Made by a program: the position numbers and the translations under genes | The notes under the pieces: model-generated | Told to the model about the DNA's origin: nothing | Databases searched by the model: none | What the model saw: only the letters and a program-made list of their open reading frames with translations | Part shown: positions 50,635-63,076 of the stretch, piece after piece | Numbering within the stretch: the first letter of the stretch is position 1 | Layout of the letters: each line of letters starts with the position of its first letter | Origin: Atopomonas sediminilitoris | GTDB lineage: Bacteria; Pseudomonadota; Gammaproteobacteria; Pseudomonadales; Pseudomonadaceae | Direction: 5' to 3' | Assembly (NCBI RefSeq): GCF_022601735.1 | Contig: NZ_JAKUMM010000001.1 | Span: 210,911-274,910 of the forward strand | Length of the DNA stretch: 64,000 nucleotides

Positions 50635-52269
50635 TTAGACCTTAAAGCGACTGACCTGTTGCTCCAGTGAATCGGCCATTTGTGCCAAGTGCCGACACGC
50701 CTCGGTGGCCTCGCTAGAGGTTTGCGCGCTGCGATCGGACATATCGCGCACATCGGTGATATTGCGTGCGATTTCTTCGGTCACGCTGCTTTGCTGCTCG
50801 CAGGCTGTGGCAATTTGCGCGGCGCGCTCGTTAATGCCATTAACCGCGGCAATCGCCTCGCTCAGCACCACTTCCGCTTGGCTGGCTTGTTTGACGCTGG
50901 CCTCCGCGCGGCTACTGCCGTTTTGCATGACTTTTACCGCATGTTGCGCGCCCTGCTGGAGACGCTCAATCATGGTTTGAATGTCTTTGGTCGACTCTTG
51001 CGTGCGTGCAGCCAAGGCGCGCACCTCGTCGGCAACCACGGCAAAGCCTCGCCCTTGCTCACCGGCGCGCGCGGCTTCAATGGCCGCATTAAGTGCTAAT
51101 AGGTTGGTTTGCTCGGCGATACCCTTAATCACTTCCAGCACGGCACCAATGTTGCCGGTTTCTTTTTCCAGCTCGCCGATAGCTTGCGAGGCGCCTGCCA
51201 CCTCACGCGCCAATTCGCTTAAGGCGGAAATGGTTTCTTTCACCACTCGGCCACCGGCTTCGGTTTTCTGCTCGGCCACTTGTGCGGTATCAGCCGCCGC
51301 CTGCGCGTTACGCGACACCTCATGAATAGCGCTACTCATTTGCGTGGCCGCGGTACTGACTTGATCAACAGACAGGTGACTCTCGGCGATTAAGCGGCTG
51401 TTCTCGCCCGCCATCGCGACCAACTGATCGGTTGAGCCTGCAACGTCACGCGTGGTGTTGCCCACTTGCCTGATCAGATTTTGCAGGGTGTCCAAAAAAC
51501 GATTCAACGCGGCACCCAACCGTGCCAGTTCATCTTTACCATCGGCATTAACACGCACCGTCAGATCGCCTTTGCCACTGGCGATGTTCTCCACCCTCTC
51601 CAGCAGGCCATGCATGCGCGTGGTCAGCAGCGCAGGAAAGCCGATAATCAGCGCGACACAAAAGCCCAAGCCAACCAGTAAGGCAATGGTTTGCGACCAA
51701 GCGACAGCCTCCGCCTCCGCCGCAACCTCTTTCGCGGCAGTGCGCGCGGTTTCTGACACCTGCTCGCTAATCTTATCTAAGGTGCCGCGCGCGGCGCTGA
51801 AGCTATCGAAGCCTTGCGTCATGGTCATTTGCTGCGCTTGGGCAACATCCTTGCCTGCCATAGCCACCACCGATTCGGTGATGCCACGCCAAGTCTGAAA
51901 CTGCTGATGAAAACGCTGGAACTCATCTTTAAAAGCGGGGTTGTTCAGCAGTTCTTCTGCCTTTTTCACCCGATCGCGGGCCTGATCTAGGTTTTCGCGA
52001 CTCTCGCCACGAATGGCCTGTTGGATTTGCGGATCAGTCGCCAAAATTAAGCTGCGCTCAGCCAAGAACGCTTGGTACATGTCGCGGTCGGCTTCCAGTA
52101 ACAGTACCGCCCCGGGCATGTCACGCAGGCCCAGCTGCCCGCCATGATCGGCCACACTGTTGACGCCACGAATTCCGTTCACAGCCACCACCACCAGCAC
52201 CAAAGCCAACAGGGCGATGGGTAATGCAATCTTCCAACGGAAACTTAAGTTAGCCAGCACAGCAAACAT
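50635..52269 (-). CDS. Methyl-accepting chemotaxis protein
   Basis: A 544-residue chemoreceptor. TM1 (about 12-32, [20 protein letters not shown]), a periplasmic four-helix ligand domain of about 155 residues, TM2 (about 190-215), a HAMP domain ([20 protein letters not shown]) and the signalling hairpin with the tip [35 protein letters not shown]. No C-terminal CheR-binding pentapeptide. GGAGGT 7 nt before ATG 52269 fixes the start. The ligand is unknown. Confidence 0.93.
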   Translation of the reverse strand: MFAVLANLSFRWKIALPIALLALVLVVVAVNGIRGVNSVADHGGQLGLRDMPGAVLLLEADRDMYQAFLAERSLILATDPQIQQAIRGESRENLDQARDRVKKAEELLNNPAFKDEFQRFHQQFQTWRGITESVVAMAGKDVAQAQQMTMTQGFDSFSAARGTLDKISEQVSETARTAAKEVAAEAEAVAWSQTIALLVGLGFCVALIIGFPALLTTRMHGLLERVENIASGKGDLTVRVNADGKDELARLGAALNRFLDTLQNLIRQVGNTTRDVAGSTDQLVAMAGENSRLIAESHLSVDQVSTAATQMSSAIHEVSRNAQAAADTAQVAEQKTEAGGRVVKETISALSELAREVAGASQAIGELEKETGNIGAVLEVIKGIAEQTNLLALNAAIEAARAGEQGRGFAVVADEVRALAARTQESTKDIQTMIERLQQGAQHAVKVMQNGSSRAEASVKQASQAEVVLSEAIAAVNGINERAAQIATACEQQSSVTEEIARNITDVRDMSDRSAQTSSEATEACRHLAQMADSLEQQVSRFKV

Positions 52270-52455
52270 AGCGGCACCTCCGCAGCGACAAAGACAACCT
52301 TTGCCAACACACCTTGCAGCGCGCTCAGGCCTTAACTGCAACCTGCCCCGCACTACGCCGACGTTAAGCATAGACAGCTTTTAGCGATAACGCGGCTTGC
52401 ATATTCACCAATCCATATATACGATTAATCACATATGCGTTTTGGCGAATATTCA

Positions 52456-52764
52456 ATGACCCCCAATGACCTGTTCAAAGCCCTCAGCGATGACACCCGC
52501 CTGCAATGCCTGCTGCTGATGGGCGAGCGCGAGCTGTGTGTGTGCGACCTAACCGACGCATTGCAATTAGCTCAGCCGAAAATATCTCGCCACTTGGCGC
52601 TGCTGCGCAGCCTGGGCTTGGTACTCGATCGCCGCCAAGGCCAATGGGTGTACTACCGCATCAATCCTGAGCTACCGGCTTGGGCCCAACCTATCGTTGC
52701 GGCCTGCTTGCAACAACTGCCGGCGCAATTCCCACAACTACGCACGACAAGCACTTGCTGCTAA
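52456..52764 (+). CDS. arsR: ArsR-family arsenite-responsive repressor
   Basis: A 102-residue winged-helix repressor. LFKALSDDTRLQCLLLM is the family opening, ELCVCDL carries the As(III)-binding Cys pair in the recognition region, and QPKISRHLALLRSLGLVLDRRQGQWVYYRI is the helix-turn-helix and wing. A C-terminal CC may add a ligand. ATG 52456 is preferred over an upstream in-frame ATG (52435) by alignment to the family; neither has a strong ribosome binding site. First gene of the ars operon; upstream GCATAT ... ATATGC and GAATATTC palindromes are operator candidates. Confidence 0.93.
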   Translation: MTPNDLFKALSDDTRLQCLLLMGERELCVCDLTDALQLAQPKISRHLALLRSLGLVLDRRQGQWVYYRINPELPAWAQPIVAACLQQLPAQFPQLRTTSTCC

Positions 52765-52793
52765 ACCGCCACCCAGAACCCGTGAGGACTGCT

Positions 52794-53276
52794 ATGAAAC
52801 GCCTACACATTCATGTTTCTGTCGCTGAACTGTCCAGCGCCATCAGCTTTTATCAACAACTGTTCGCCGCCGAACCTAGCGTGGTGAAAGATGATTACGC
52901 CAAGTGGATGCTGGATGACCCACGCGTGAACTTTGCTATCTCCACCCGCAGTGGCAAAACCGGCCTTGATCATTTAGGTATTCAGGCGGAAAACGCTGAC
53001 GAGCTGGCCGAACTAGAGCAACGCGCCAACGCCGCCGGCAACCCAGTGCGACCAGAAAATGGCGCCTGTTGCTATATGGAGTCCAACAAGTACTGGACCG
53101 TGGACCCTGCCGGCATCCCATGGGAGCAGTTTCACTCTCTGCATGAAGTGCCAACCTTTAACGGCAGCGCAGACGCCAAGAGCAGCACCAGCGCCTGTTG
53201 CGCACCCAGCGAGAAGCCGGCGACGCCTGCCCCCAGCGCGTCATCATGCTGTTCACCGAAAAGCGGCTGCTGCTAA
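52794..53276 (+). CDS. arsI: ArsI/CadI-family vicinal-oxygen-chelate protein (C-As lyase candidate)
   Basis: A 160-residue VOC/glyoxalase-fold protein. The opening MKRLHIHVSVAELSSAISFYQQLF, vicinal Cys92-Cys93 in NGACCY, and metal ligands around H5/H7, H60 and E111 match ArsI, a non-haem iron dioxygenase that cleaves the carbon-arsenic bond of methylarsenite. The C-terminal tail is Cys-rich (CC three times) and could bind As(III). Homologues are often called CadI (cadmium-induced). The ars context favours ArsI. ATG 52794 has GAGGA 7 nt upstream. Confidence 0.85.
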   Translation: MKRLHIHVSVAELSSAISFYQQLFAAEPSVVKDDYAKWMLDDPRVNFAISTRSGKTGLDHLGIQAENADELAELEQRANAAGNPVRPENGACCYMESNKYWTVDPAGIPWEQFHSLHEVPTFNGSADAKSSTSACCAPSEKPATPAPSASSCCSPKSGCC

Positions 53277-53285
53277 GAGACCATC

Positions 53286-53765
53286 ATGTTGAATGTATTG
53301 ATTTTATGCACCGGCAACTCTTGCCGTTCGATCATCGGTGAAGCACTGATCACCCACCTCGGCCAAGGTCGTCTGCAAGGCTTTAGCGCAGGCAGCCAAC
53401 CCACAGGGCAGGTCAACCCCGGCGCCATTGCGGTATTGCAAAAACACGGCCTCGATACGGCAGGCTTTAGCAGCAAAACGTGGGACAGTTTTGGCGAGCA
53501 AGCTTTTGATCTGGTTATCACGGTGTGTGACAACGCCGCTGGCGAAGCTTGCCCGCTTTACCCAGGGCGTGCCGTCAAAGGTCACTGGGGCCTGCCTGAC
53601 CCAGCCCATGTCAGCGGTGATGCCGCCACTGTTGCCGCAGCCTTTGAGCAGACCTATCAGCAACTCAGCCGCCGTATTGAGCAACTGCTGGCCTTGCCCA
53701 TCGAAACATTGGATGACGCCAGCCTGCGCGAGAAGCTCGCGCGCATCGGAGCGACCACCGCATGA
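53286..53765 (+). CDS. arsC: Arsenate reductase, low-molecular-weight phosphatase type
   Basis: A 159-residue arsenate reductase of the LMW protein tyrosine phosphatase fold. The P-loop CTGNSCRS (C8-S15) is at the N terminus, the second redox Cys is in [11 protein letters not shown] (two Cys about 80-88) and the DP acid motif is LPDPAHV. It reduces As(V) to As(III) for export by the next gene, using thioredoxin-type reductants. Its stop overlaps acr3 (ATGA). Confidence 0.95.
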   Translation: MLNVLILCTGNSCRSIIGEALITHLGQGRLQGFSAGSQPTGQVNPGAIAVLQKHGLDTAGFSSKTWDSFGEQAFDLVITVCDNAAGEACPLYPGRAVKGHWGLPDPAHVSGDAATVAAAFEQTYQQLSRRIEQLLALPIETLDDASLREKLARIGATTA

Positions 53766-54808
53766 GTCAAAGTAATCCCATGGGATTGTTCGAGCGCTAT
53801 CTAAGCGTCTGGGTCGCTCTGTGTATTGCCGCCGGTTTAGTACTGGGGCAAACCTTACCCGCTCTGTTTACGTTCATCAGCCAGCTGGAGTTTGCCTCGG
53901 TTAACTTGGTGGTGGCCGTACTGATCTGGCTGATGATCCTGCCGATGATGGTGCAGATCGACTTTGCCGCCGTGCGCGCTGTAGGCCGTGAGCCACGCGG
54001 GCTGATTCTCACCATCGTGATCAACTGGCTCATCAAGCCGTTCACCATGGCCGCACTGGCGGTGCTGTTTTTTGAGTACCTGTTTGCCCCGTGGGTGGAT
54101 GCCCAAAGCGCGCAAGAATACATCGCCGGCATGATTCTGCTGGGTGTAGCCCCGTGCACCGCGATGGTGTTTGTCTGGAGCCAGCTAACGCGCGGCGATG
54201 CGGCCTACACCTTAGTGCAAGTGTCGATCAATGACCTGGTCATGGTGGTCGCATTTGCCCCGCTGGCCGCCTTGCTGCTGGGGGTGACTGAAATCAGTGT
54301 GCCGTGGCAAACCCTGTGGCTATCCGCACTGCTGTATGTGGTGCTGCCACTGCTGGCCGGCATGCTGGTGCGGCGCGCACTGCTCAAGCGCAGCCAAGCG
54401 CACTATGAGCGCTTTCTCGCACACGTGAAGCCTCTGTCTATTAGCGGCTTACTGGCCACCGTGGTGCTGTTGTTTGCCCTGCAAGCGCCGACCATCATCG
54501 CCCAGCCTGTGGTTATCGCCTTGATTGCCGTGCCGCTGCTACTGCAAACCTACGGTATTTTCGCCATTGCTTATGCCTGGGCCTATTACTGGCGACTGCC
54601 GCATCGCATTAGCGCTCCTGCTTGCCTGATCGGCACCAGCAATTTCTTTGAACTGGCGGTGGCGGTAGCGATTGGCTTATTTGGCCTGCACTCAGGCGCG
54701 GCACTGGCCACCGTGGTGGGCGTGCTGGTTGAAGTTCCGGTCATGCTGTCGCTGTGCGCATTCGTTAACCGCACGCGGCACTGGTTTCCGGAGGATCGTG
54801 TGGTTTAA
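53762..54808 (+). CDS. acr3: Arsenite exporter, ACR3 family
   Basis: A 348-residue ten-helix membrane protein that extrudes As(III). Family signatures: [41 protein letters not shown], and [24 protein letters not shown] with the conserved Cys. It is the ACR3 type rather than the ArsB type. Translationally coupled to arsC and last well-supported gene of the ars operon. Confidence 0.95.
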   Translation: MSQSNPMGLFERYLSVWVALCIAAGLVLGQTLPALFTFISQLEFASVNLVVAVLIWLMILPMMVQIDFAAVRAVGREPRGLILTIVINWLIKPFTMAALAVLFFEYLFAPWVDAQSAQEYIAGMILLGVAPCTAMVFVWSQLTRGDAAYTLVQVSINDLVMVVAFAPLAALLLGVTEISVPWQTLWLSALLYVVLPLLAGMLVRRALLKRSQAHYERFLAHVKPLSISGLLATVVLLFALQAPTIIAQPVVIALIAVPLLLQTYGIFAIAYAWAYYWRLPHRISAPACLIGTSNFFELAVAVAIGLFGLHSGAALATVVGVLVEVPVMLSLCAFVNRTRHWFPEDRVV

Positions 54809-54980
54809 CCACCCAATACCCGAAGAAACACACCGTTGGGCGGAAAAACCGCTCAACGGGCCACTGTACATTTTTCAACCAACGCAAAGCGGACTAGATT
54901 CAATACAGATGACCTCAGGAGGCGCTGATTTAATCGTCGAACGACTCAAGTTTGCGGGCACCGCACAACACCAAGATTGA
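54798..54980 (+). CDS. Doubtful small frame after acr3
   Basis: Open frame of 60 codons starting at a GTG inside the acr3 end ([20 protein letters not shown]), with GGAGG only 3 nt before. No homologous family is recognised and composition is unremarkable. It may be a short coupled gene or chance. No terminator was seen after acr3. Confidence 0.2.
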   Translation: MWFNHPIPEETHRWAEKPLNGPLYIFQPTQSGLDSIQMTSGGADLIVERLKFAGTAQHQD

Positions 54981-55039
54981 TTTGAGCGGGCATTAACTCA
55001 GCGTCTCCCTAAAACCTGTGATGCATTGGAGTGCAGGGA

Positions 55040-58526
<3,487 letters not shown>

Positions 58527-58684
58527 CTAGAACTCTTCCCCTTGATACGATTGAGACAGAGGTTATGCCTCTGACCGGCCTAAGTACCTGATCCTGCAGG
58601 CTCTTATTAGAAAAAGCTAACCAATGGCCGGTATTTTGACACTAAGCTATCACGCCCACCGAGCGCTGCCCACCCATGGTGCAA

Positions 58685-61600
58685 TTATGCCTCTACCAGC
58701 GCTACCGCTTCTTCAACATTAACTGTGACCAAACGTGAGCAGCCCGGCTCGTGCATGGTAACGCCCATCAAGTGATCGGCCTTTTCCATGGCGATCTTGT
58801 TGTGGGTAATGTAGATAAATTGCACCTTGTCGGACATTTCTTTGACGATATTGGCGTAACGCCCCACGTTGGCGTCATCCAAGGGCGCGTCCACCTCATC
58901 GAGCATACAAAACGGTGCCGGATTAAGTTGGAAGATGGCAAACACCAAGGCGATCGCCGTCAGCGCCTTTTCGCCGCCGGAGAGCAAGTGAATGGTGCTG
59001 TTTTTCTTGCCTGGCGGGCGCGCCATGATTGCCACGCCGGTATCGAGCAGGTCTTCACCGGTAAGTTCTAAATAGGCATGACCGCCGCCAAAGACTTTCG
59101 GAAACAAGGCCTGCAAGCCGGCATTGATTTGATCGAAGGTTTCTTTAAAGCGCTGGCGCGTTTCACGGTCGATTTTGCGAATCACGTTTTCCAACGTATC
59201 CAGCGCTTCGGCCAAGTCTGCATTTTGCGCGTCTAAATAGCGCTTACGCTCGGACTGCTGCTCGTACTCTTCGATCGCGGCCAAGTTGATTGAGCCTAAC
59301 CGACTGATGCGACCAGCTAAGCGCTCAAGCTCGTCGTCCCACATTTTTTCGTCGGCGTCTGCCGGCATGTCGGCCAACAGCACTGTTGCCGACAACTGCT
59401 GTTCGGCCAATTGCGCCTGCAAGGTATCGCGCTGCACGATAAAGCCCTGCCAGCCCATGCGCTGCTGCTCTAACTGACCACGCAGCAATTGCGCTTGTTG
59501 CTCGGCTTGGCTGCGGCGCTTTTCTGCATCGCGCAATAGGCGGTCGGCATCTTCCAAAGCCAAGCGCGCCACGCGCAAGTCTTCTTCCACCGCCATGCGC
59601 TTATCCAAGTGGTCTTCCAAGCGCATACGCAATTCTTGCAGCGGCTCGTCACCCTCCTCCAGATTCAGCCCCAGCTGCTCGACCTTCTCCGCCAACATGC
59701 CCGATTGCTGGCGCAAACGCTCCAGCGCTTTACCGGTGGCTTCGTATTGCGCCTTCAGCGAGCCGGCGCGCACCGCCAGTTGATGGGCATGGTCTTTGTG
59801 CTGGCGTCCTGCTTGCCGCGTACGATCCAACTGCTCGCGCAGGGTGTCACGCCGTGCCAGCAAGGCTTCGCGCTGCTCGGTATCCGTGGCCATATGCTCG
59901 AGCGCTTGCTCCAAGGCAAAACGCGCCAAGCCTAGGTTTTCTTCTTCTTGCTCACGTTGCATAGCCAAGTCGTCGGCATCGGCAGCCAACTGCTCGCGGC
60001 GCAGTGCTTGTTGCTCCGCTTTAGCCGTGAGCGCCGAGCGCTGCGCTTGCGATTGGCTTTGCTCACGTTGCACCTGTTGTTGCAGTTGGCGCAGTTCTTC
60101 GCGCTCTTGCTCGCTGGCGGCAAGCGCTTCGCGGGCTTGTTCAAGCTTGGCGCTGCGGCGTTCTAGGCTGACCTTTAAGCCATCACGCTGTTGCTCATCG
60201 GCTTCCAGCTGTTGCGCCCGCGCCAGCAAGCCTTGTTCGGCTTCACTGCCACGTTTCACCCGCAAAAAGTGCGCACCGACCCAAAAGCCATCTTGGGTGA
60301 TTAAGCTGGCACCTGCGGGCAAATCAGCCCGTCGCGCCAAGGCCGCAGCTAAGGACTCCGCCGGCAAGACATGCCCCAGCCAAGCGGACAAATCCTGCTG
60401 GCTTTGCACTTTGTCCAGCAAACTACCGGGCAGGCTTGGCGCCTGACTGGCAATGGCTAGGCGCAGCTCGCCGCTTTGCAGCGCGGCCGGGTCCACACGG
60501 GCCAGTGACTCGGCATCCAAACACAAGGCTTGCAGGTCGGCAGCGAGCACCGTTTCAACGGCCAGTTCCCAACCCGGACTGACTTTAAGCTGCTCGCTCA
60601 GACTAGGCAGTGCTACCGCCTGCGTGCTCAGCCACTGCTGCACACCCTTGCCTTGCTCACGCGCGGCTTGTTGCAGCGCGCTCAACGAAGCAATGCGACC
60701 TAAACATTGCTGCAGCTGATTTTGCTCGGCTTGCTGCTCGCGCTGCAGCGCTTCAAGCTGGTTGCTCACGCTCAAACGCTGCACGTGACAGGCTTGTTCT
60801 TGCTCTTGCAGCTCGGCCAAACGCTCTTCGCCTTGCACTAAACGCTCGTCCAGCTCCGCCAAGGCTTCGCTTTCGGCGCTCGTCGCTAGCTGCTGCTGTT
60901 CATCTTGCAAGCGTCGGCGGCGTTCACTCAAACGCTCAAGGCTTTGTTCTAGGTGACGAATGCGTGCTTGCTCAACCTCAGCCTGCTGCCGTGGCGCGGC
61001 GCTGTTGTGGTTAAAACCATCCCACTCGCTTTGCCATTGCTGCATGGCTTGCTCGGCACGCTCTAGCTGTTCGGCGCTGTCTTCGCTGGCGGCCTGCGCT
61101 AGCTCAAGCTCTGGCTCAAGCATGCCCAGCTCTTCGCCTAAAGTGGCGAACAAGGTCTCATCGTGGCCTAGGTGGGCGGCGTTCTCACTGCGCGCGCGCT
61201 CGGCCTCACGCAAGTCATCTTGCAGCTGACGTAAGCGCTGCTGGCCATGCTGGATACTTTGCTCGATGCGGGCGATGTCACTGCCCACCGAATAAAAGCG
61301 CCCTTGCGCTTGGTTAAAGGCTTCCGACAGCTCGTGATGGCCGTCGCGTTGCCGCTCAATCTCGGCGTCGGCGCTGCGTTGTTCGGCGATCAACGCCTCC
61401 AGCGCGATTTCTTGATCGCCAATCACCCGCTCGCGCTGCTCTACCTGCTGCTGCAGGGTTTGCCAGCGCAGCGCGGTGAGCTCAGCTTTCAGCTTGCGCT
61501 CTTCGGCCTTGAATTCTTTGTATTTCTCCGCCGCTTGCGCTTGGCGGTGCAGGTGCGACAACTGGCGCTCTAACTCTTCACGCAGGTCGGTTAAGCGCGC

Positions 61601-62173
61601 CAAGTTTTCTTGCGTGCGGCGGATGCGGTTTTCGGTCTCGCGGCGGCGCTCTTTGTATTTGGAAATACCCGCCGCTTCTTCGATGTAGTTGCGTAGCTCT
61701 TCCGGCTTGGACTCGATCAGCTTGGAGATCATGCCCTGCTCGATGATCGAGTAGCTGCGCGGGCCTAATCCGGTGCCCAAAAAGATGTCGGTAATATCGC
61801 GCCGACGGCATTTGACGCCGTTTAGGTAGTAAGTGTTCTGCGCTTCGCGGGTGACTTTGCGGCGAATGGAGATTTCGGCGTACTGCGCGTATTCGCCGCG
61901 CAAGGTGCCATCGCTGTTATCGAAGATCAGCTCGATGGACGCCTGCCCTACCGGCTTACGGGTGTTGGAGCCGTTGAAGATGACATCGGTCATCGAGTCG
62001 CCGCGAAGGTTTTTCGCCGAGCTTTCGCCCATCACCCAACGCACAGCATCGATGATGTTGGATTTGCCGCAGCCATTGGGCCCGATCACCGCGCTCATGT
62101 TGGCGGTGAAGTGCACGGTGGTCGGATCGACGAAAGATTTGAAGCCGGCCAATTTGATGCACTTAAGGCGCAT
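58685..62173 (-). CDS. smc: Chromosome segregation SMC protein
   Basis: An 1162-residue SMC ATPase. Walker A GPNGCGKSNIIDAVRWVMGE near the N terminus, two long coiled coils (about 170-500 and 680-1000) separated by a hinge (about 510-670), and the ABC signature LLSGGEKALTAIALVFAIFQLNPAPFCMLDEVDAPLDDANV at the C terminus. ATG 62173 is used; a TTG two codons earlier is unlikely. True SMC rather than MukB. The gap 58527-58684 holds only a short CAGAGG/CCTCTG hairpin. Confidence 0.97.
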   Translation of the reverse strand: MRLKCIKLAGFKSFVDPTTVHFTANMSAVIGPNGCGKSNIIDAVRWVMGESSAKNLRGDSMTDVIFNGSNTRKPVGQASIELIFDNSDGTLRGEYAQYAEISIRRKVTREAQNTYYLNGVKCRRRDITDIFLGTGLGPRSYSIIEQGMISKLIESKPEELRNYIEEAAGISKYKERRRETENRIRRTQENLARLTDLREELERQLSHLHRQAQAAEKYKEFKAEERKLKAELTALRWQTLQQQVEQRERVIGDQEIALEALIAEQRSADAEIERQRDGHHELSEAFNQAQGRFYSVGSDIARIEQSIQHGQQRLRQLQDDLREAERARSENAAHLGHDETLFATLGEELGMLEPELELAQAASEDSAEQLERAEQAMQQWQSEWDGFNHNSAAPRQQAEVEQARIRHLEQSLERLSERRRRLQDEQQQLATSAESEALAELDERLVQGEERLAELQEQEQACHVQRLSVSNQLEALQREQQAEQNQLQQCLGRIASLSALQQAAREQGKGVQQWLSTQAVALPSLSEQLKVSPGWELAVETVLAADLQALCLDAESLARVDPAALQSGELRLAIASQAPSLPGSLLDKVQSQQDLSAWLGHVLPAESLAAALARRADLPAGASLITQDGFWVGAHFLRVKRGSEAEQGLLARAQQLEADEQQRDGLKVSLERRSAKLEQAREALAASEQEREELRQLQQQVQREQSQSQAQRSALTAKAEQQALRREQLAADADDLAMQREQEEENLGLARFALEQALEHMATDTEQREALLARRDTLREQLDRTRQAGRQHKDHAHQLAVRAGSLKAQYEATGKALERLRQQSGMLAEKVEQLGLNLEEGDEPLQELRMRLEDHLDKRMAVEEDLRVARLALEDADRLLRDAEKRRSQAEQQAQLLRGQLEQQRMGWQGFIVQRDTLQAQLAEQQLSATVLLADMPADADEKMWDDELERLAGRISRLGSINLAAIEEYEQQSERKRYLDAQNADLAEALDTLENVIRKIDRETRQRFKETFDQINAGLQALFPKVFGGGHAYLELTGEDLLDTGVAIMARPPGKKNSTIHLLSGGEKALTAIALVFAIFQLNPAPFCMLDEVDAPLDDANVGRYANIVKEMSDKVQFIYITHNKIAMEKADHLMGVTMHEPGCSRLVTVNVEEAVALVEA

Positions 62174-62191
62174 GCGCAAACATCCTGTGGG

Positions 62192-62848
62192 CTAATCGTT
62201 CAGAGCAGCAATCACCAGCGCGCAGTTGTGCTGGGCATAATCGTCCATGACTTGACGCGCGCTGGCTTGGTCACGCTGGCGGATAGCCTGCAATAAGCGC
62301 GCATAGGTGTCGAGGAAGGTGTGCATCTCGGCAGCACGGTGCGCCAAGCTGAAGTAATACGTGCGCTGAATCGCCGGCAGCAGGTTCAACACCACTTCTT
62401 TAAGGTAGGGGTTGTCCACGAAGCTTAAACCGACGTGCAAAATCTCAAAGCTGTTATCGACAAAACGCTGCACGTCGTTGGCTTGTACCGCGTGCAGCAA
62501 GCCTTGCTGGATCTGGGCAAAGCGCTCGAGCTCTTGCTCTTGTTGCCAAGTACCCGCCACCTCGGCGGCCAGCAGCATGTACAACTCTTTCACCAAGGCA
62601 TACAAGGCGCGCACCGAATGCGGGGTTAACTCAGCCACCATGGCGCCCCGGCGCGGCGGAATACTGACCAAATGACGACGCTGCAAAATCAATAAAGCCT
62701 CACGCACTGAACCGCGACTGACGCTGAGTTCGCTGGTGACTTTGATTTCTTGAATGCGCTCACAGGGCTTTAATTCGCCACGAATGATGCGTTGACTCAA
62801 ATGCTGGGCGATTTGCTCGGCCAAGCTGTCGGGGGCTTTGAAACTCAT
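62192..62848 (-). CDS. GntR regulator, FadR subfamily
   Basis: A 218-residue repressor. The winged helix (DSLAEQIAQHLSQRIIRGELKPCERIQEIKVTSELSVSRGSVREALLILQRRHLVSIPPRRGAMV) is at the N terminus and an all-helical FCD effector domain follows, with possible metal-ligand Asp/His residues. AAGGA 5 nt before ATG 62848 fixes the start. Divergent from alkB and 18 bp upstream of smc. The same pairing of gntR with alkB occurs in P. aeruginosa (alkB2) and Alcanivorax. Control of alkB is likely. Confidence 0.92.
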   Translation of the reverse strand: MSFKAPDSLAEQIAQHLSQRIIRGELKPCERIQEIKVTSELSVSRGSVREALLILQRRHLVSIPPRRGAMVAELTPHSVRALYALVKELYMLLAAEVAGTWQQEQELERFAQIQQGLLHAVQANDVQRFVDNSFEILHVGLSFVDNPYLKEVVLNLLPAIQRTYYFSLAHRAAEMHTFLDTYARLLQAIRQRDQASARQVMDDYAQHNCALVIAALND

Positions 62849-63024
62849 GTTGATCCTTAATAACTGGCCTGCGCATGCCAGCAAACAAGCGGCGCAGAAT
62901 ACCACACAGGGCTAAACCGTAAGGCTGCGCAGTTCACCGCCGGCATTCTTCGGCAAAAATGATTTTACCCAAGTTTTAGCCACACCCACCTTTGGTTGGC
63001 CTCGGTCTTATTGATGACTGTCGG

Positions 63025-63037
63025 ATTGTAGGACAAT
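63025..63037. promoter_or_regulatory. FadR-type operator in the alkB promoter
   Basis: ATTGT-AGG-ACAAT, a perfect inverted repeat fitting the FadR-subfamily consensus TNGTNNNACNA. It lies between a possible -35 (TTGATG, 63011) and -10 (CAATAT, 63034) of alkB with 17-bp spacing, so binding would block the promoter. No gene lies in 62849-63076. Confidence 0.6.
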
Positions 63038-63076
63038 ATTTTCACACCAAGAACAACATCACCTGTGGAGCCTTCT

